A DNA stretch of 34,197 bases from Clostridia bacterium (GTDB lineage: Bacteria; Bacillota; Clostridia; Oscillospirales; CAG-382). The position numbers were made by a program, and so were the translations under genes. The stretch lies in the NCBI GenBank assembly GCA_017456765.1, contig JAFTIR010000003.1:1-34197 (forward strand), written 5' to 3'. How positions within the stretch are numbered: position 1 is the first letter of the stretch; each line of letters opens with the position of its first letter. This document shows, piece by piece, positions 1 to 8,691 of this stretch. The notes below the pieces were generated by a model. That model ran no database searches. It saw only the letters and a program-made list of their open reading frames with translations, and was not told the DNA's origin.

Positions 1-93
1 ATAGGTGAATACATTCGTTTCTACAACCAAGAAAGAATACAAACAAAAACAAAACTGACCCCGCTTGAAAAACGAAGTCAGTATGTTGCTTAA
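1..93 (+). CDS. IS3-family transposase, C-terminal end (partial)
   Basis: The reading frame open from base 1 encodes 30 residues ending at a TAA at 91-93. It contains EYIRFYNQERIQ followed by LTPLEKR. This is the typical end of the DDE integrase domain of IS3-family OrfB transposases (Y-I-x-F-Y-N-x-x-R-x-Q, then L-x-P-x-E-x-R). The rest of the gene lies outside the window, so neither intactness nor the IS subgroup can be judged. It is followed about 50 bp later by a plausible IS right end. Confidence 0.8.
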   Translation: MGEYIRFYNQERIQTKTKLTPLEKRSQYVA

Positions 94-120
94 ATCTTAA
101 TATTTCCTACCATAGGGGTG

Positions 121-152
121 TTTTTTGTGCTGTCCGTACAAATTGGGGCACA
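121..152 (+). mobile_element. Probable right terminal inverted repeat of the IS3-family element
   Basis: Downstream of the transposase tail the sequence reads TGTGCTGTCCGTACAAATTG then GGGCACA, ending in the CA dinucleotide that closes IS3-family elements. The matching left end is outside the window, so the border is inferred from the terminal CA and the distance to the transposase stop. The border lies about 27 bp from the stop codon of the neighbouring surface-protein gene. Confidence 0.5.
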
Positions 153-178
153 ATACTATGCGGGTGGATATTTATGTG

Positions 179-2656
179 TTATTCATTTTCTTTTTTGTTA
201 TAGGCAATCATATCGAGATTCTTTATTTCAACAGTACAATCGTAGTTACCCCATACTTCAAAGCCTATGTTACAACCACCGAAAAACATATCTTCCTTTT
301 TAACGGGAACTCCGTATGCAAGGTCACGGTTTGCCCATTCTATACATCTTTCTATATGACGTGTAATATCAACTCTGATATGCTTCCACTCATCACTGAT
401 AACTGCCATATTGGGGTGGGGGTTAAAGGAGTTTTCCATACCACCATATATATCAGCCATTTTTAAGGCATACATATACTGATGTGCAGCTGAGTCTGGT
501 GCCCAACCTGCAGCAATTATTGGTGAATTAGCACGTTCAGTACAGTTGAAGAGAGTAAAACCGTACCAGATTTTTTCCTGCGGTGCCTTATCTGTAACAA
601 AGTAGAAATAAAGCAGGAATGAACAACAGTTTTGACCTTCTTTATTGATTGTATCCTTAAAATCACGCACTCTCATATCAAGCTGCATGAAAATCTTATC
701 AGCTGCTGCCGTATTCTTAACCTTATCAACAGGATATTTACCATAATGCTGATTAAGAAGAAGGTGTGGCCACCATCTGTATGTAGCGGCGTCATGAGGC
801 TTACCCTCATGGACTTTTGTTGCATTTAAACGCATTTTAAGAGACTTTTCTTCCGGATTATATTTAAGAGTATTTATACCTTTATCATCTGTAAGAGTGA
901 ACTTATCGGCGTTCTTGTCTCTATTATCCCAAAGGTCATGTGAGCAATGCCATGGTCCAATGTCCCAAAGAGGCTTTTCCGTTGTATCGCAATAGTCCTG
1001 CCACCATCTTTCATCGGGAGCAACTTTAATCTGCTGGAAATGCTGTACATGGAAACCTCTCTCAAATCCGTTATCCTGAAGCATTGCGTATGCAGTATAT
1101 CCGTTAGCGAGAAGCTCTTCATGAGAAGCGCCAAACAGCGGATATGCTTTTATAAATCTTACATAGTCAATTATAAAAGTGCCCGCAACACATACAGGAT
1201 CAAAGCGAAGACCTGTTATACGTCCCTTCCACTGATGATACATACCAAAATCAAATTCTGCAATACACCAGCCGGCAGGATCCACATAGCCGTCTCTTAC
1301 GATGTTGCATAACATATACTGTTCATTAGAGAAATCTTCGTCACCATCAACCATATAGTACAGTCTGATATATGTATTCTCAGGCTGTTCAAGAAAATCA
1401 AACTTCATTCTTACTCGGAGCTTAATGAAATCTTTGGCATTAAGATCAACATTCTTGAATGTAATCTTAGGAGTACGTTCGGGCGAGAAGTTTTCACCCG
1501 TTTCATCATACTTAAGGACAATCACTCCATCCTTCATATCAGCAGAACCGGTAACAGTAAACTTATCAAGGCAAGCTTTGTCATCAAACTCAAGGTCACA
1601 TTCACAGCTATCAGCTGTCCAGTCAGCAGAAACTGTTCCGGAAAGTCTCTTTTCTATGAGTGCCGCTCTTTCAACGATTGCCGCCGCGTCACTACATTTA
1701 ATAGCATCACAAGGCTTAAGATTTCCATCATTATCAAGTCCGAGAAGAACGCCTGCTTTATAGAGCATAAGGTAAACTGCCGAGTTCTTTACATCACAGG
1801 AAACATCAGGAATGCCTTTTATGTTATTGATAGGTGAATAGTATTCCTCAGGAAGCGCACTTGCGAGAAGGTCACAAAGCTGTGATGTTGTTATTTCATT
1901 TTCATATGTTTCCGATGTGTAGGTGTTTTTGTTTACAATTGCGTTATCAACGGCATAGTCAACATACATATTATACCACTTGTCAGTATCTATCTTCTCG
2001 CTCTTAGACAAAACAATGTAGTCAATGTAGTAAACACCTTTTTTCATTGGAGGATCAACTCGAAGACTTCTTATATAATCTTTCCAGTTTGCATTTTCAC
2101 CGGCCTGAATTTCAAATTCAAACCAATCAGATGTATCAGCTATAGTAGAAAGATCAAAAGAAACACTTCTCTCCTCGGAAAGAGAGGAATTGGTGTTTGT
2201 CTTAAAATAAATCCTTATAGCATCATTCTTTATTTCTTCAGAATCAGCATCAATTTTCATGCGCACCGATATTTTATTATAATACTTTGCGTCAAGTTCA
2301 AGACCGTTGAAAGTGATTTTCGGATTATAGTTTCCATATCTATTTGGTTCACTGACATCAACAACAAGCATGCTTTCTTTGATTTCACCTTTAACATCAC
2401 GTTCAACACTTACGCCGTTATTGTTTCTCGAGTTTCTCTTTGAAAGGTCAACAAAAAACGACGGGTCATCAAAGTCAAAGCGATGTTCGTAAACTGCGCC
2501 CTCTCTCTCCTTTACAACAGTGCCGTTATAAGCGGCATGAAGTCTCGAAGCAAGAGCAATTCCCTGTGCGGCCGTGAGGTTACTGTCAGGGTTAAAGCCG
2601 TCGTCATTTTTGCCTGTTATATAGTCGATTTCAGTAGCAAGAATTGTTTTATTCAT
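179..2656 (-). CDS. SLH/carbohydrate-binding-like surface protein paralogue, 5'-truncated (no signal peptide)
   Basis: This protein of about 825 aa is a full-length relative of the next upstream gene (2757-5351) except at its N-terminus. It starts inside an SLH repeat (GKNDDGFNPDSNLTAAQGIA) and has neither the signal peptide nor the first half of that repeat. It then has a beta-sandwich, carbohydrate-binding-like module ending in YYIDYIVLSK, an SLH-like pair of repeats, a second copy of the module ending in FIIDYVRF, and a roughly 300-residue Trp-rich C-terminal domain containing SDEWKHIRVDITRHI and GNYDCTVEIKN. The start at 2656 is chosen because GGAGGA lies 8 nt upstream; the ATG at 2671 would sit on that site. 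A terminator separates it from the upstream paralogue and I see no promoter of its own. It may be a decaying duplicate or a cytoplasmic derivative. The frame is fully open. Confidence 0.8.
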   Translation of the reverse strand: MNKTILATEIDYITGKNDDGFNPDSNLTAAQGIALASRLHAAYNGTVVKEREGAVYEHRFDFDDPSFFVDLSKRNSRNNNGVSVERDVKGEIKESMLVVDVSEPNRYGNYNPKITFNGLELDAKYYNKISVRMKIDADSEEIKNDAIRIYFKTNTNSSLSEERSVSFDLSTIADTSDWFEFEIQAGENANWKDYIRSLRVDPPMKKGVYYIDYIVLSKSEKIDTDKWYNMYVDYAVDNAIVNKNTYTSETYENEITTSQLCDLLASALPEEYYSPINNIKGIPDVSCDVKNSAVYLMLYKAGVLLGLDNDGNLKPCDAIKCSDAAAIVERAALIEKRLSGTVSADWTADSCECDLEFDDKACLDKFTVTGSADMKDGVIVLKYDETGENFSPERTPKITFKNVDLNAKDFIKLRVRMKFDFLEQPENTYIRLYYMVDGDEDFSNEQYMLCNIVRDGYVDPAGWCIAEFDFGMYHQWKGRITGLRFDPVCVAGTFIIDYVRFIKAYPLFGASHEELLANGYTAYAMLQDNGFERGFHVQHFQQIKVAPDERWWQDYCDTTEKPLWDIGPWHCSHDLWDNRDKNADKFTLTDDKGINTLKYNPEEKSLKMRLNATKVHEGKPHDAATYRWWPHLLLNQHYGKYPVDKVKNTAAADKIFMQLDMRVRDFKDTINKEGQNCCSFLLYFYFVTDKAPQEKIWYGFTLFNCTERANSPIIAAGWAPDSAAHQYMYALKMADIYGGMENSFNPHPNMAVISDEWKHIRVDITRHIERCIEWANRDLAYGVPVKKEDMFFGGCNIGFEVWGNYDCTVEIKNLDMIAYNKKENE

Positions 2657-2705
2657 TATCATTTCCTCCATTTAATCGTAAATCTTGCGGCATTTTGATA
2701 ATAAC

Positions 2706-2732
2706 AAAAAGGTTGGCGTAAGCCAACCTTTT
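2706..2732 (-). terminator. Rho-independent terminator after the 2757-5351 gene
   Basis: A perfect 9-bp stem (AAGGTTGGC at 2709-2717 with GCCAACCTT at 2722-2730) closes a 4-nt loop. Read on the minus strand it is followed by a T run. It lies just past the stop of the upstream surface-protein gene and before the truncated paralogue. Confidence 0.85.
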
Positions 2733-2756
2733 CATAGCATTCTCTAAAACTTTTTA

Positions 2757-5351
2757 TTAGTCAGCTTTGTTGTATGAAACCATGTTGAAGTTCTTGATTT
2801 CAAACGTACAATCGTAGTTACCCCAAATTTCATAACCAATATTTACACCTGAGAAATACAAGTCATCCTTGGTTATGGAAACACCGAAAGATTTTTCATT
2901 ATTTGCAAGCTCTACTACTCTATCAATATGGGGTGTAACATCAACTCTAATATGCTTCCACTCATCACTTACCACAACAACTCCGGGTTCAGGATTGAAG
3001 GAGTTTTCGACTCCATCAAATACAAGTGCCTGAGGCAGCTTATACATATACTGATGAGATGCAGTATCAGGAGACCATCCGGTACTTGTCTTTGCATTTG
3101 CGTTTGTTCCATTCATTATATCAAGACCAAACCAAATTCTCTGTCCGGGCGCCTTATCTGTGAAGAGATAGAAATATGTCATGAAGGCACAGGTGTTTTC
3201 CCCCTCGGGATTTATTGTGTCCTTAAAATCTGTAAGTCTTACATCAAGTTCCACAAACAGTCTGTCTGCTCCGGCTGTATTTCTCTGCTTATCGACAGGA
3301 GCAAGGCCTGATGTCTGATCAAGCAGAAGATGTGCCCACCAGTTTTTGTTCTCGTAAAAATAAGGCTCGCCATTATAAACCTTTGTTGCATCAAGTCTCA
3401 TTGAAAGTGACTTTTCTTCAGGATTATAAATGATTGTATTTACACCCTTATCATCTCTAAGTGTGTACTTATCAGTTGTTGTATCTCTGTTTTCATACAA
3501 ATCATATTGACTCCACCAGGGAGCAATATACCAAAGTGGTTTTTCATCGGTTTCACAATAATCTGTAAACATACCGTGTTTAAGTGCATTTACTGACTGG
3601 TCCCACTTTGCTACATAGAAGCCTCTTTCAAAGCCTTCATCCTGCATAAGTCTTGTTGCCGTATAACCTGCATTAAGCAAATCTTCGTGAGAGGTCATCT
3701 GGAACTGTTTATCATTTATAAGACGCACATAGTCAATCTTATATGTACCCTTTTTGCCTGTAGGGTCTAAACGAAGACCTGTGATTTTTCCTTGCCAACG
3801 CTGATTCAGTCTCAAATCCATTTCGATTATGTACCAACCCGCAGCATCGCGATAGCTGTTTTTTACATAGTCAAAAGTTGCTCTCTTGGGCTGTGAAAAA
3901 TCAGCATCTCCTTCACACATGAAGAATATCTCGACAGAAGCACTATCAATTCCTTCGTCGGCAAATTCGGGCTTCATTCTTACCCTAAACTTTGTATAGT
4001 CCTGAGAATCAAGGCTGATATTTTTGAAAATAATTTTAGGGTCATAAGTTCCATTATCTCTAAGACGAGGTGTAAGTACAAGTTTTCCGTCTACAATATC
4101 AATAGTTTCTGCCTCATACGCTACTTTATCAAGAAGGGCTTTGTCATCAAATTCTACTCTATAGTCGTTTCTGCCGGCAAGCCAATCTGTGGAAATGCTT
4201 CCCTTTACTCTGTTTTCAGGCAGTGCTGATCTATTGATAATTGCTGCAACCTCTGATCTCTTAATATCAGAATCTGCATTGAATGTACCCTCAGAATCAG
4301 AGCCGAGAAGAACACCTGCATTATAGAGCATAAGCAATACATCTGCGTCAACATCATCAAAAGCAATATCCGGAATACCCTTAATAGAGTTTATGGGTGT
4401 GTAATATTCTTCGGGAAGAGCTGCAGCAAACAGGTTGCAAAGTTCTCTTCTTGTTATATTTCTTGCAAAATCTTCTACAGAAAATTCGCCTTTATCAATA
4501 ATGCCATTTTTTATTGCATAATCAACATAAACATCATACCACTTTGATTTGTCATACTTTTCGCTCTTTGAAAGAACAATATAATCAATATAGTAAATAC
4601 CATTATTGTTTGTTGTATCAAAGCGCAGACCTGTAAGATAGTCGGTATAGCTAATATATTGTGAGAGTTCGACTTCAATTTCAAACCAATCGCTAAGATT
4701 CTCAATATTGCTAAGGCTTACATAGGCACACTTTGTATTTGAAATGGAAGGTGAAACACTTGTCTTATAAAAGATTTCAATCCATTCATTTCTTTTCGCT
4801 TCGGGATCAGGATTATCAAGCTTATCTCTCTTCATGCGGAATGTAAGCTTATTATAATTTTTAGTATTAAGATCAAGTCCCTCAATCATTATGCCGGGAT
4901 CGTAAGTGCCGTTTTTCTGAAGAGCATCAGGCTGAAGAATAATCATGCCATCCTTGATTTCGCCGGTTGCATTAGAAAAGTTGATACCACTATTATTTCT
5001 GTTATTTCTCTCAGAAAGGTCTACAAGAATGGAAGGATCATCGAAATCTATGCGATATTCAGGAACTTCCCCATTTGCCCCCGTAATTTCCGTACCATTA
5101 TAAATAGCATTGAGACGGGATGCCATCGTAATACCCTCAGCAACAGTAACATTACCGTTCGGGTCAAATTTACCCTCTGATTTACCATTCATAAAACCGA
5201 GTTCATATGCTGTCTTTACATTTTCAGCATACCAGGATGTTGCGGCAACATCTGCAAAGTTGTTTGAATAAGTATTTACTTTTTCAAAAGCTGCATTTGT
5301 ACCAACAGCAAGCATAATTGCTACCATCAGCAATACCAACATTTTTTTCAT
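2757..5351 (-). CDS. Secreted SLH-domain protein with two carbohydrate-binding-like modules
   Basis: This 864-aa protein begins with a signal peptide (MKKMLVLLMVAIMLAVGTNA, residues 1-20), so it is exported. An SLH repeat spans about residues 31-84 (FADVAATSWYAENVKTAYEL, later GKFDPNGNVT). Two related beta-sandwich modules lie at about 98-262 and 398-546, each beginning with an FDD motif and ending with G-x-Y-x-IDY. SLH-like repeats sit between them (about 268-383). The last 300 residues are a Trp/Tyr-rich jelly-roll-like domain shared only with the neighbouring paralogue. SLH domains normally bind secondary cell-wall polymers, and the modules resemble non-catalytic glycan-binding domains. 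No catalytic signature was found, so I infer a surface glycan-binding or adhesin role. It has its own promoter and GGAG ribosome site and ends at a strong terminator. Confidence 0.85.
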   Translation of the reverse strand: MKKMLVLLMVAIMLAVGTNAAFEKVNTYSNNFADVAATSWYAENVKTAYELGFMNGKSEGKFDPNGNVTVAEGITMASRLNAIYNGTEITGANGEVPEYRIDFDDPSILVDLSERNNRNNSGINFSNATGEIKDGMIILQPDALQKNGTYDPGIMIEGLDLNTKNYNKLTFRMKRDKLDNPDPEAKRNEWIEIFYKTSVSPSISNTKCAYVSLSNIENLSDWFEIEVELSQYISYTDYLTGLRFDTTNNNGIYYIDYIVLSKSEKYDKSKWYDVYVDYAIKNGIIDKGEFSVEDFARNITRRELCNLFAAALPEEYYTPINSIKGIPDIAFDDVDADVLLMLYNAGVLLGSDSEGTFNADSDIKRSEVAAIINRSALPENRVKGSISTDWLAGRNDYRVEFDDKALLDKVAYEAETIDIVDGKLVLTPRLRDNGTYDPKIIFKNISLDSQDYTKFRVRMKPEFADEGIDSASVEIFFMCEGDADFSQPKRATFDYVKNSYRDAAGWYIIEMDLRLNQRWQGKITGLRLDPTGKKGTYKIDYVRLINDKQFQMTSHEDLLNAGYTATRLMQDEGFERGFYVAKWDQSVNALKHGMFTDYCETDEKPLWYIAPWWSQYDLYENRDTTTDKYTLRDDKGVNTIIYNPEEKSLSMRLDATKVYNGEPYFYENKNWWAHLLLDQTSGLAPVDKQRNTAGADRLFVELDVRLTDFKDTINPEGENTCAFMTYFYLFTDKAPGQRIWFGLDIMNGTNANAKTSTGWSPDTASHQYMYKLPQALVFDGVENSFNPEPGVVVVSDEWKHIRVDVTPHIDRVVELANNEKSFGVSITKDDLYFSGVNIGYEIWGNYDCTFEIKNFNMVSYNKAD

Positions 5352-5395
5352 CAGTCAGTTCTCCTTTTTTAATTATGGTTTTTTACAATATATAA

Positions 5396-5424
5396 ATTAT
5401 ACCAAAAACCACGACATTAGTCAA
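5396..5424 (-). promoter_or_regulatory. Sigma-A promoter of the SLH surface-protein gene
   Basis: On the minus strand TTGACT (5424-5419) and TATAAT (5401-5396) are separated by exactly 17 bp, about 45 bp upstream of the start codon at 5351. Five of six bases match at -35 and all six at -10. Confidence 0.8.
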
Positions 5425-5454
5425 CCCAGTTTTGCTAACATATTAGTCTTTTTA

Positions 5455-5553
5455 TTATTTTGTCTGCTCAACTGCCTGTTTGATATGAGGTATTACATCA
5501 AATCTTACATGCTTACACTCTTCACCTGTGAGCACTACGCCATTTTCAGGAAT
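5455..5553 (-). pseudogene. Remnant of a third copy of the SLH surface-protein family
   Basis: A minus-strand frame reads IPENGVVLTGEECKHVRFDV then IPHIKQAVEQTK before a stop at 5455-5457. This matches the C-terminal segments of both intact paralogues (VVVVSDEWKHIRVDVTPHID and AVISDEWKHIRVDITRHIE). It lacks everything before and after, including the final GNYDC segment. It sits immediately upstream of the promoter of the 2757-5351 gene. I read it as the residue of a deleted tandem copy; function is not expected. Confidence 0.65.
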
Positions 5554-5615
5554 CTTTTTTGTTAGGAATACAAAAACAGTATTTATTTTCTTACAGTAAT
5601 TATTTGTTTTGAGTA

Positions 5616-5644
5616 TTGATTTGCCGGAAAATCCATGTTATAAT
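5616..5644 (+). promoter_or_regulatory. Promoter of the GH28-like gene
   Basis: TTGATT (5616-5621) and TATAAT (5639-5644) have a 17-bp spacer. About 105 bp of 5' UTR follow before the start at 5755. The UTR contains a short GGGTT/AACCC inverted repeat but no recognised riboswitch. Together with the remnant and the minus-strand promoter this accounts for most of the 5352-5754 gap. Confidence 0.7.
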
Positions 5645-5754
5645 ACAAGAAAAGTGTTTGCTAAAGATGAGTGTGGAAAGAGTGGTAGGGTTGATATAAT
5701 AAGAAAACCCGAAAACAAAACTACGATGAAATAAGGCTGTCAGGAGGTTTTTTA

Positions 5755-7149
5755 ATGAACGGTATTTATAATGTCAAAGATTTCGGTGCTGTCAGTGACG
5801 GCATAACCATAGTATCGCCTTGCGTTCAAAAGGCAATAGAAGCCTGCTCGCAATCGGGCGGCGGAACGGTGTATTTTCCAAAGGGCATTTATGTACTTGC
5901 GACTGTTTTTCTTAAGGACAACGTGCACATAGAGTTTGAAGAGGGTACCGATATACTTGGGGCACCGAGCTTTTATGACTACGAACAGCAGGAGGAAATT
6001 GACTATCCTGCATATCAGGATGCATCGCATACTTATTTCAATCTTGCCATGTTTGTAGGCAAAGGGGTAAAGAATGTTTCCATAAAAGGCAAAGCAAGGA
6101 TTGATATGCGCTCAGTCTGGGATGAGGACGATGTGAGAAAAATCGTTCACAGAGGTCCGAAATGTATTTCTCTCAAGGAATGTGAAGGCGTTACTCTTTG
6201 TGATTTTGAGCTTGTTAATGCAACTGACCTTGCAATATACTTTGCAGGCTGCCAGGATGTTGATATTCACGACCTTTCCTTGAAGGTTTATATTGATGGA
6301 ATTTCGCCTGATAACAGTAAAAATGTAAAAATATATAACTGTGATGTTGAAGCTGGCGACGATGCTATTGTTTTCAAAAGTTCGTATACCCTTAACCGTA
6401 TTGATATATGTAAGAACATAAAGGTGTGGAACTGCAGACTTAAAAGCCGTTGTTCAGCATTGAAGTTCGGAACAGAAACAAACGGCGGCTTTGAGGACAT
6501 TGAAATTGATAACATTGATATTTTTGATACAAGAATTACAGGTCTTGCAATTGAGAGCGTAGACGGTGCGGTAATTGACGGCATAACAGTAAAGAATGTC
6601 CGCATGAAAAATACTAATGGCTTGCTGTTTGTACATATTGGAAAGCGTATGCGCGGACCTTCCGGAAGAGAAATCGGCGAAATACGCAACATAACCCTTG
6701 AGAATATTACGGCAGACGGACCTTATGTTCCGTATACAGTTGTTCCCGCCTACTATATTAACTATAAAATGCACGACTGGTATCAATATCCGTGGATTTT
6801 TGACTCAAAAAAGAATGACGAAACCGACTATGAATTTCGCATGAACGGAGCATCATCTCCGTGGCAGCTTTCCTCAAATATGTGCGGACTTCCCGAAAGA
6901 AAGATTAAAAACTTGACACTTCGTAATATTCACCTTAAGGTAAACGGCGGTGTTACCGAATACGAAAGAAATGTGCCTGATAAAGCACCGGAGTATCCCG
7001 AAATTATGGTATACGGCTGGACTTTACCTGCAAAAGGTATATATTTCCGTCATATTGACGGTCTTACACTTGATAATGTTTCGGTCAGCAGCTTTTATCC
7101 CGACTCCCGAGAGGATTTTGTATTTGAAGATGTAACATTTGCCAAGTAG
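5755..7149 (+). CDS. GH28-like (polygalacturonase family) right-handed beta-helix protein, cytoplasmic
   Basis: This 464-aa protein opens with YNVKDFGAVSDG and has GGGTVYFPKGIY at about residues 35-46, both typical of the GH28 pectin-hydrolase fold. The catalytic region reads DGISPDNSKN (181-190) and AGDDAIVFKS (200-209). This keeps the Asp residues of the GH28 'N-T-D' and 'D-D' motifs. The next canonical motif, G-H-G, is replaced by RCSALKFGT (232-240), so the usual His is missing, as in a divergent GH28-like clade. There is no signal peptide, which suggests action on imported oligosaccharides. The start is supported by AGGAGG upstream of the ATG. It faces the sugar-catabolic operon across a shared terminator. 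Exact substrate unknown; galacturonide or rhamnose-containing oligomers are inference only. Confidence 0.8.
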   Translation: MNGIYNVKDFGAVSDGITIVSPCVQKAIEACSQSGGGTVYFPKGIYVLATVFLKDNVHIEFEEGTDILGAPSFYDYEQQEEIDYPAYQDASHTYFNLAMFVGKGVKNVSIKGKARIDMRSVWDEDDVRKIVHRGPKCISLKECEGVTLCDFELVNATDLAIYFAGCQDVDIHDLSLKVYIDGISPDNSKNVKIYNCDVEAGDDAIVFKSSYTLNRIDICKNIKVWNCRLKSRCSALKFGTETNGGFEDIEIDNIDIFDTRITGLAIESVDGAVIDGITVKNVRMKNTNGLLFVHIGKRMRGPSGREIGEIRNITLENITADGPYVPYTVVPAYYINYKMHDWYQYPWIFDSKKNDETDYEFRMNGASSPWQLSSNMCGLPERKIKNLTLRNIHLKVNGGVTEYERNVPDKAPEYPEIMVYGWTLPAKGIYFRHIDGLTLDNVSVSSFYPDSREDFVFEDVTFAK

Positions 7150-7156
7150 AAAAAAG

Positions 7157-7190
7157 AGCAGATACATGTAAAAACGTGTATCTGCTTTTT
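7157..7190. terminator. Bidirectional terminator between convergent genes
   Basis: A 12-bp stem (AGCAGATACATG at 7157-7168 with CGTGTATCTGCT at 7175-7186, one G-T pair) has T runs on both strands. It lies between the convergent GH28-like and ceramidase-like genes. Confidence 0.9.
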
Positions 7191-7193
7191 GTA

Positions 7194-8690
7194 TTATTCA
7201 AACATCTTATTTATTTCGCTTACCGTCTTACGGACAAACAAGTCTCCGCCCTCGTGACCCACATAACCGCTGCTTATATATGCACTGTAATGACCTGCTT
7301 TTTCTGCCTTTTCGGTGGGGAGATAGCCTGCGCTTCCACCGCAAAGCTGCACGATAAAGGTCTGCTTTGAATTGCTTCTTGCTTTGATTCTGTTGCCAAA
7401 ATCAAGGAAAAGCTCAAAGGGATTTGTTGAAAATGCAACATCGCCAAAACGGATTATATGCGTTTCGACAGTGAATATTTCGCTGAATTGCTGTTCTCTG
7501 AAGCGTGCAATTGTTCCTGTGTGAACGTGCATTTTTGCATTGTCCTCAAAATCGAAATGTTCTTTATCCTTATTCTTGTTTACATAGTATTCAAGCTCTC
7601 TTACGGCATTGTTATAGTCGGAAATTGTCGCCTTACGGAGAGGGAGATCAAGATCAAGTACCATATGCACAAGTTTTGCGCTGTCCTTGTATTCTTCGAT
7701 TTCTTCGTAAACAGATACGATTTCATTTGCTATTCTCTTTCCGACTCTGTTACAGCCCGAGATGTCATACATAGACGGGTCTGCTTTTCGTGTTTTTGGA
7801 TAGGGTCTCTTGACATTGGGGTCGTCAATGGGAGTTTCGGGATTAACCCACCTTACAAGGTCACGGGGACACTGGTCGCCTGCCGCACCGCAAAGTCCGA
7901 GAAGATAAACATCCTTACCTAATTTTTCGCGGATATTTGCCTTTGCACGACCCCAGAAGTCAGCAGAAATAAAGCTTCTTTGCTCAAGAATCTGTGCAGG
8001 GCAAGCAATATTTGCAACGACACCCGTGAGTTTTTTGTTTGTATCGAATGTATAAATAAGTTCAATGCCCGAGTCGTTGCCACCCTCAAGAGCATCAAAT
8101 GCGGCTGTGTCCGTATCACCCCACATCTGTGCACTGCCATCGGTGTATGAGGCTCTTCTACACATGCCGACTGCGGCTCTTCCGAATTCATTGGCATAAA
8201 GAGCCTCTGTGCGGTTTTCCCATGCTTTTTTTGCCGCAAGTGCAATTTGGGATGAAACAAAAACCGACGCATCCTCGGGCTTCATTACGCTGTCGTCAGC
8301 CGTAACAAGGGTTTGATAAGCCTTTCCCTCGGGCAGAAATTCATCTAAGATTTGTCTTGCTTTTGAAAATCCGGAATTGGCACCGGGCTTTGCACAGGTG
8401 TGCGAGGTATGTGTATGGGTTGCCGCAACAATTATCTTTTTAGGATCAAAACCTGTGCATATTTTTGCAAACTTTTCTCTTATCATATTCAGGAGAAAGT
8501 CCTCGATACTTGTCATGTCGGAGGAGACGATTATCATTTGCTCGCCGTCCGACTCTACTGCCATTGCCGTTGCCGTAATTTCTGATTCTACATATTCCGA
8601 AATTCTTTCAAAAAACTGACCTCGAAGATTAACTTTAAGACCTTCGGGAACGAGTGTTTCCTCCGCCCAGCCGATTTTTATTTTGCTCAT
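7194..8690 (-). CDS. Neutral-ceramidase-like hydrolase with altered active site, last gene of the catabolic operon
   Basis: This 498-aa protein has the layout of the neutral/alkaline non-lysosomal ceramidase N-terminal family. The metal-binding motif AATHTHTSHT is at about residues 89-98, and a C-terminal segment GGSAGYLPTEKAEKAGHY resembles the family's GYIPT region. The family's second His region (FAVHPTS-like) reads NIACPAQ here. The GDVSPN nucleophile motif reads GDQCPRD, so Cys takes the place of the nucleophilic Ser. No signal peptide is visible, whereas true ceramidases are secreted or membrane-bound. I therefore doubt it hydrolyses ceramide and infer an amidase or esterase for an intermediate of this operon. 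It starts 1 bp after the kinase gene with GGAGG upstream, so translation is probably coupled. Confidence 0.7.
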   Translation of the reverse strand: MSKIKIGWAEETLVPEGLKVNLRGQFFERISEYVESEITATAMAVESDGEQMIIVSSDMTSIEDFLLNMIREKFAKICTGFDPKKIIVAATHTHTSHTCAKPGANSGFSKARQILDEFLPEGKAYQTLVTADDSVMKPEDASVFVSSQIALAAKKAWENRTEALYANEFGRAAVGMCRRASYTDGSAQMWGDTDTAAFDALEGGNDSGIELIYTFDTNKKLTGVVANIACPAQILEQRSFISADFWGRAKANIREKLGKDVYLLGLCGAAGDQCPRDLVRWVNPETPIDDPNVKRPYPKTRKADPSMYDISGCNRVGKRIANEIVSVYEEIEEYKDSAKLVHMVLDLDLPLRKATISDYNNAVRELEYYVNKNKDKEHFDFEDNAKMHVHTGTIARFREQQFSEIFTVETHIIRFGDVAFSTNPFELFLDFGNRIKARSNSKQTFIVQLCGGSAGYLPTEKAEKAGHYSAYISSGYVGHEGGDLFVRKTVSEINKMFE

Positions 8691-8691
8691 A

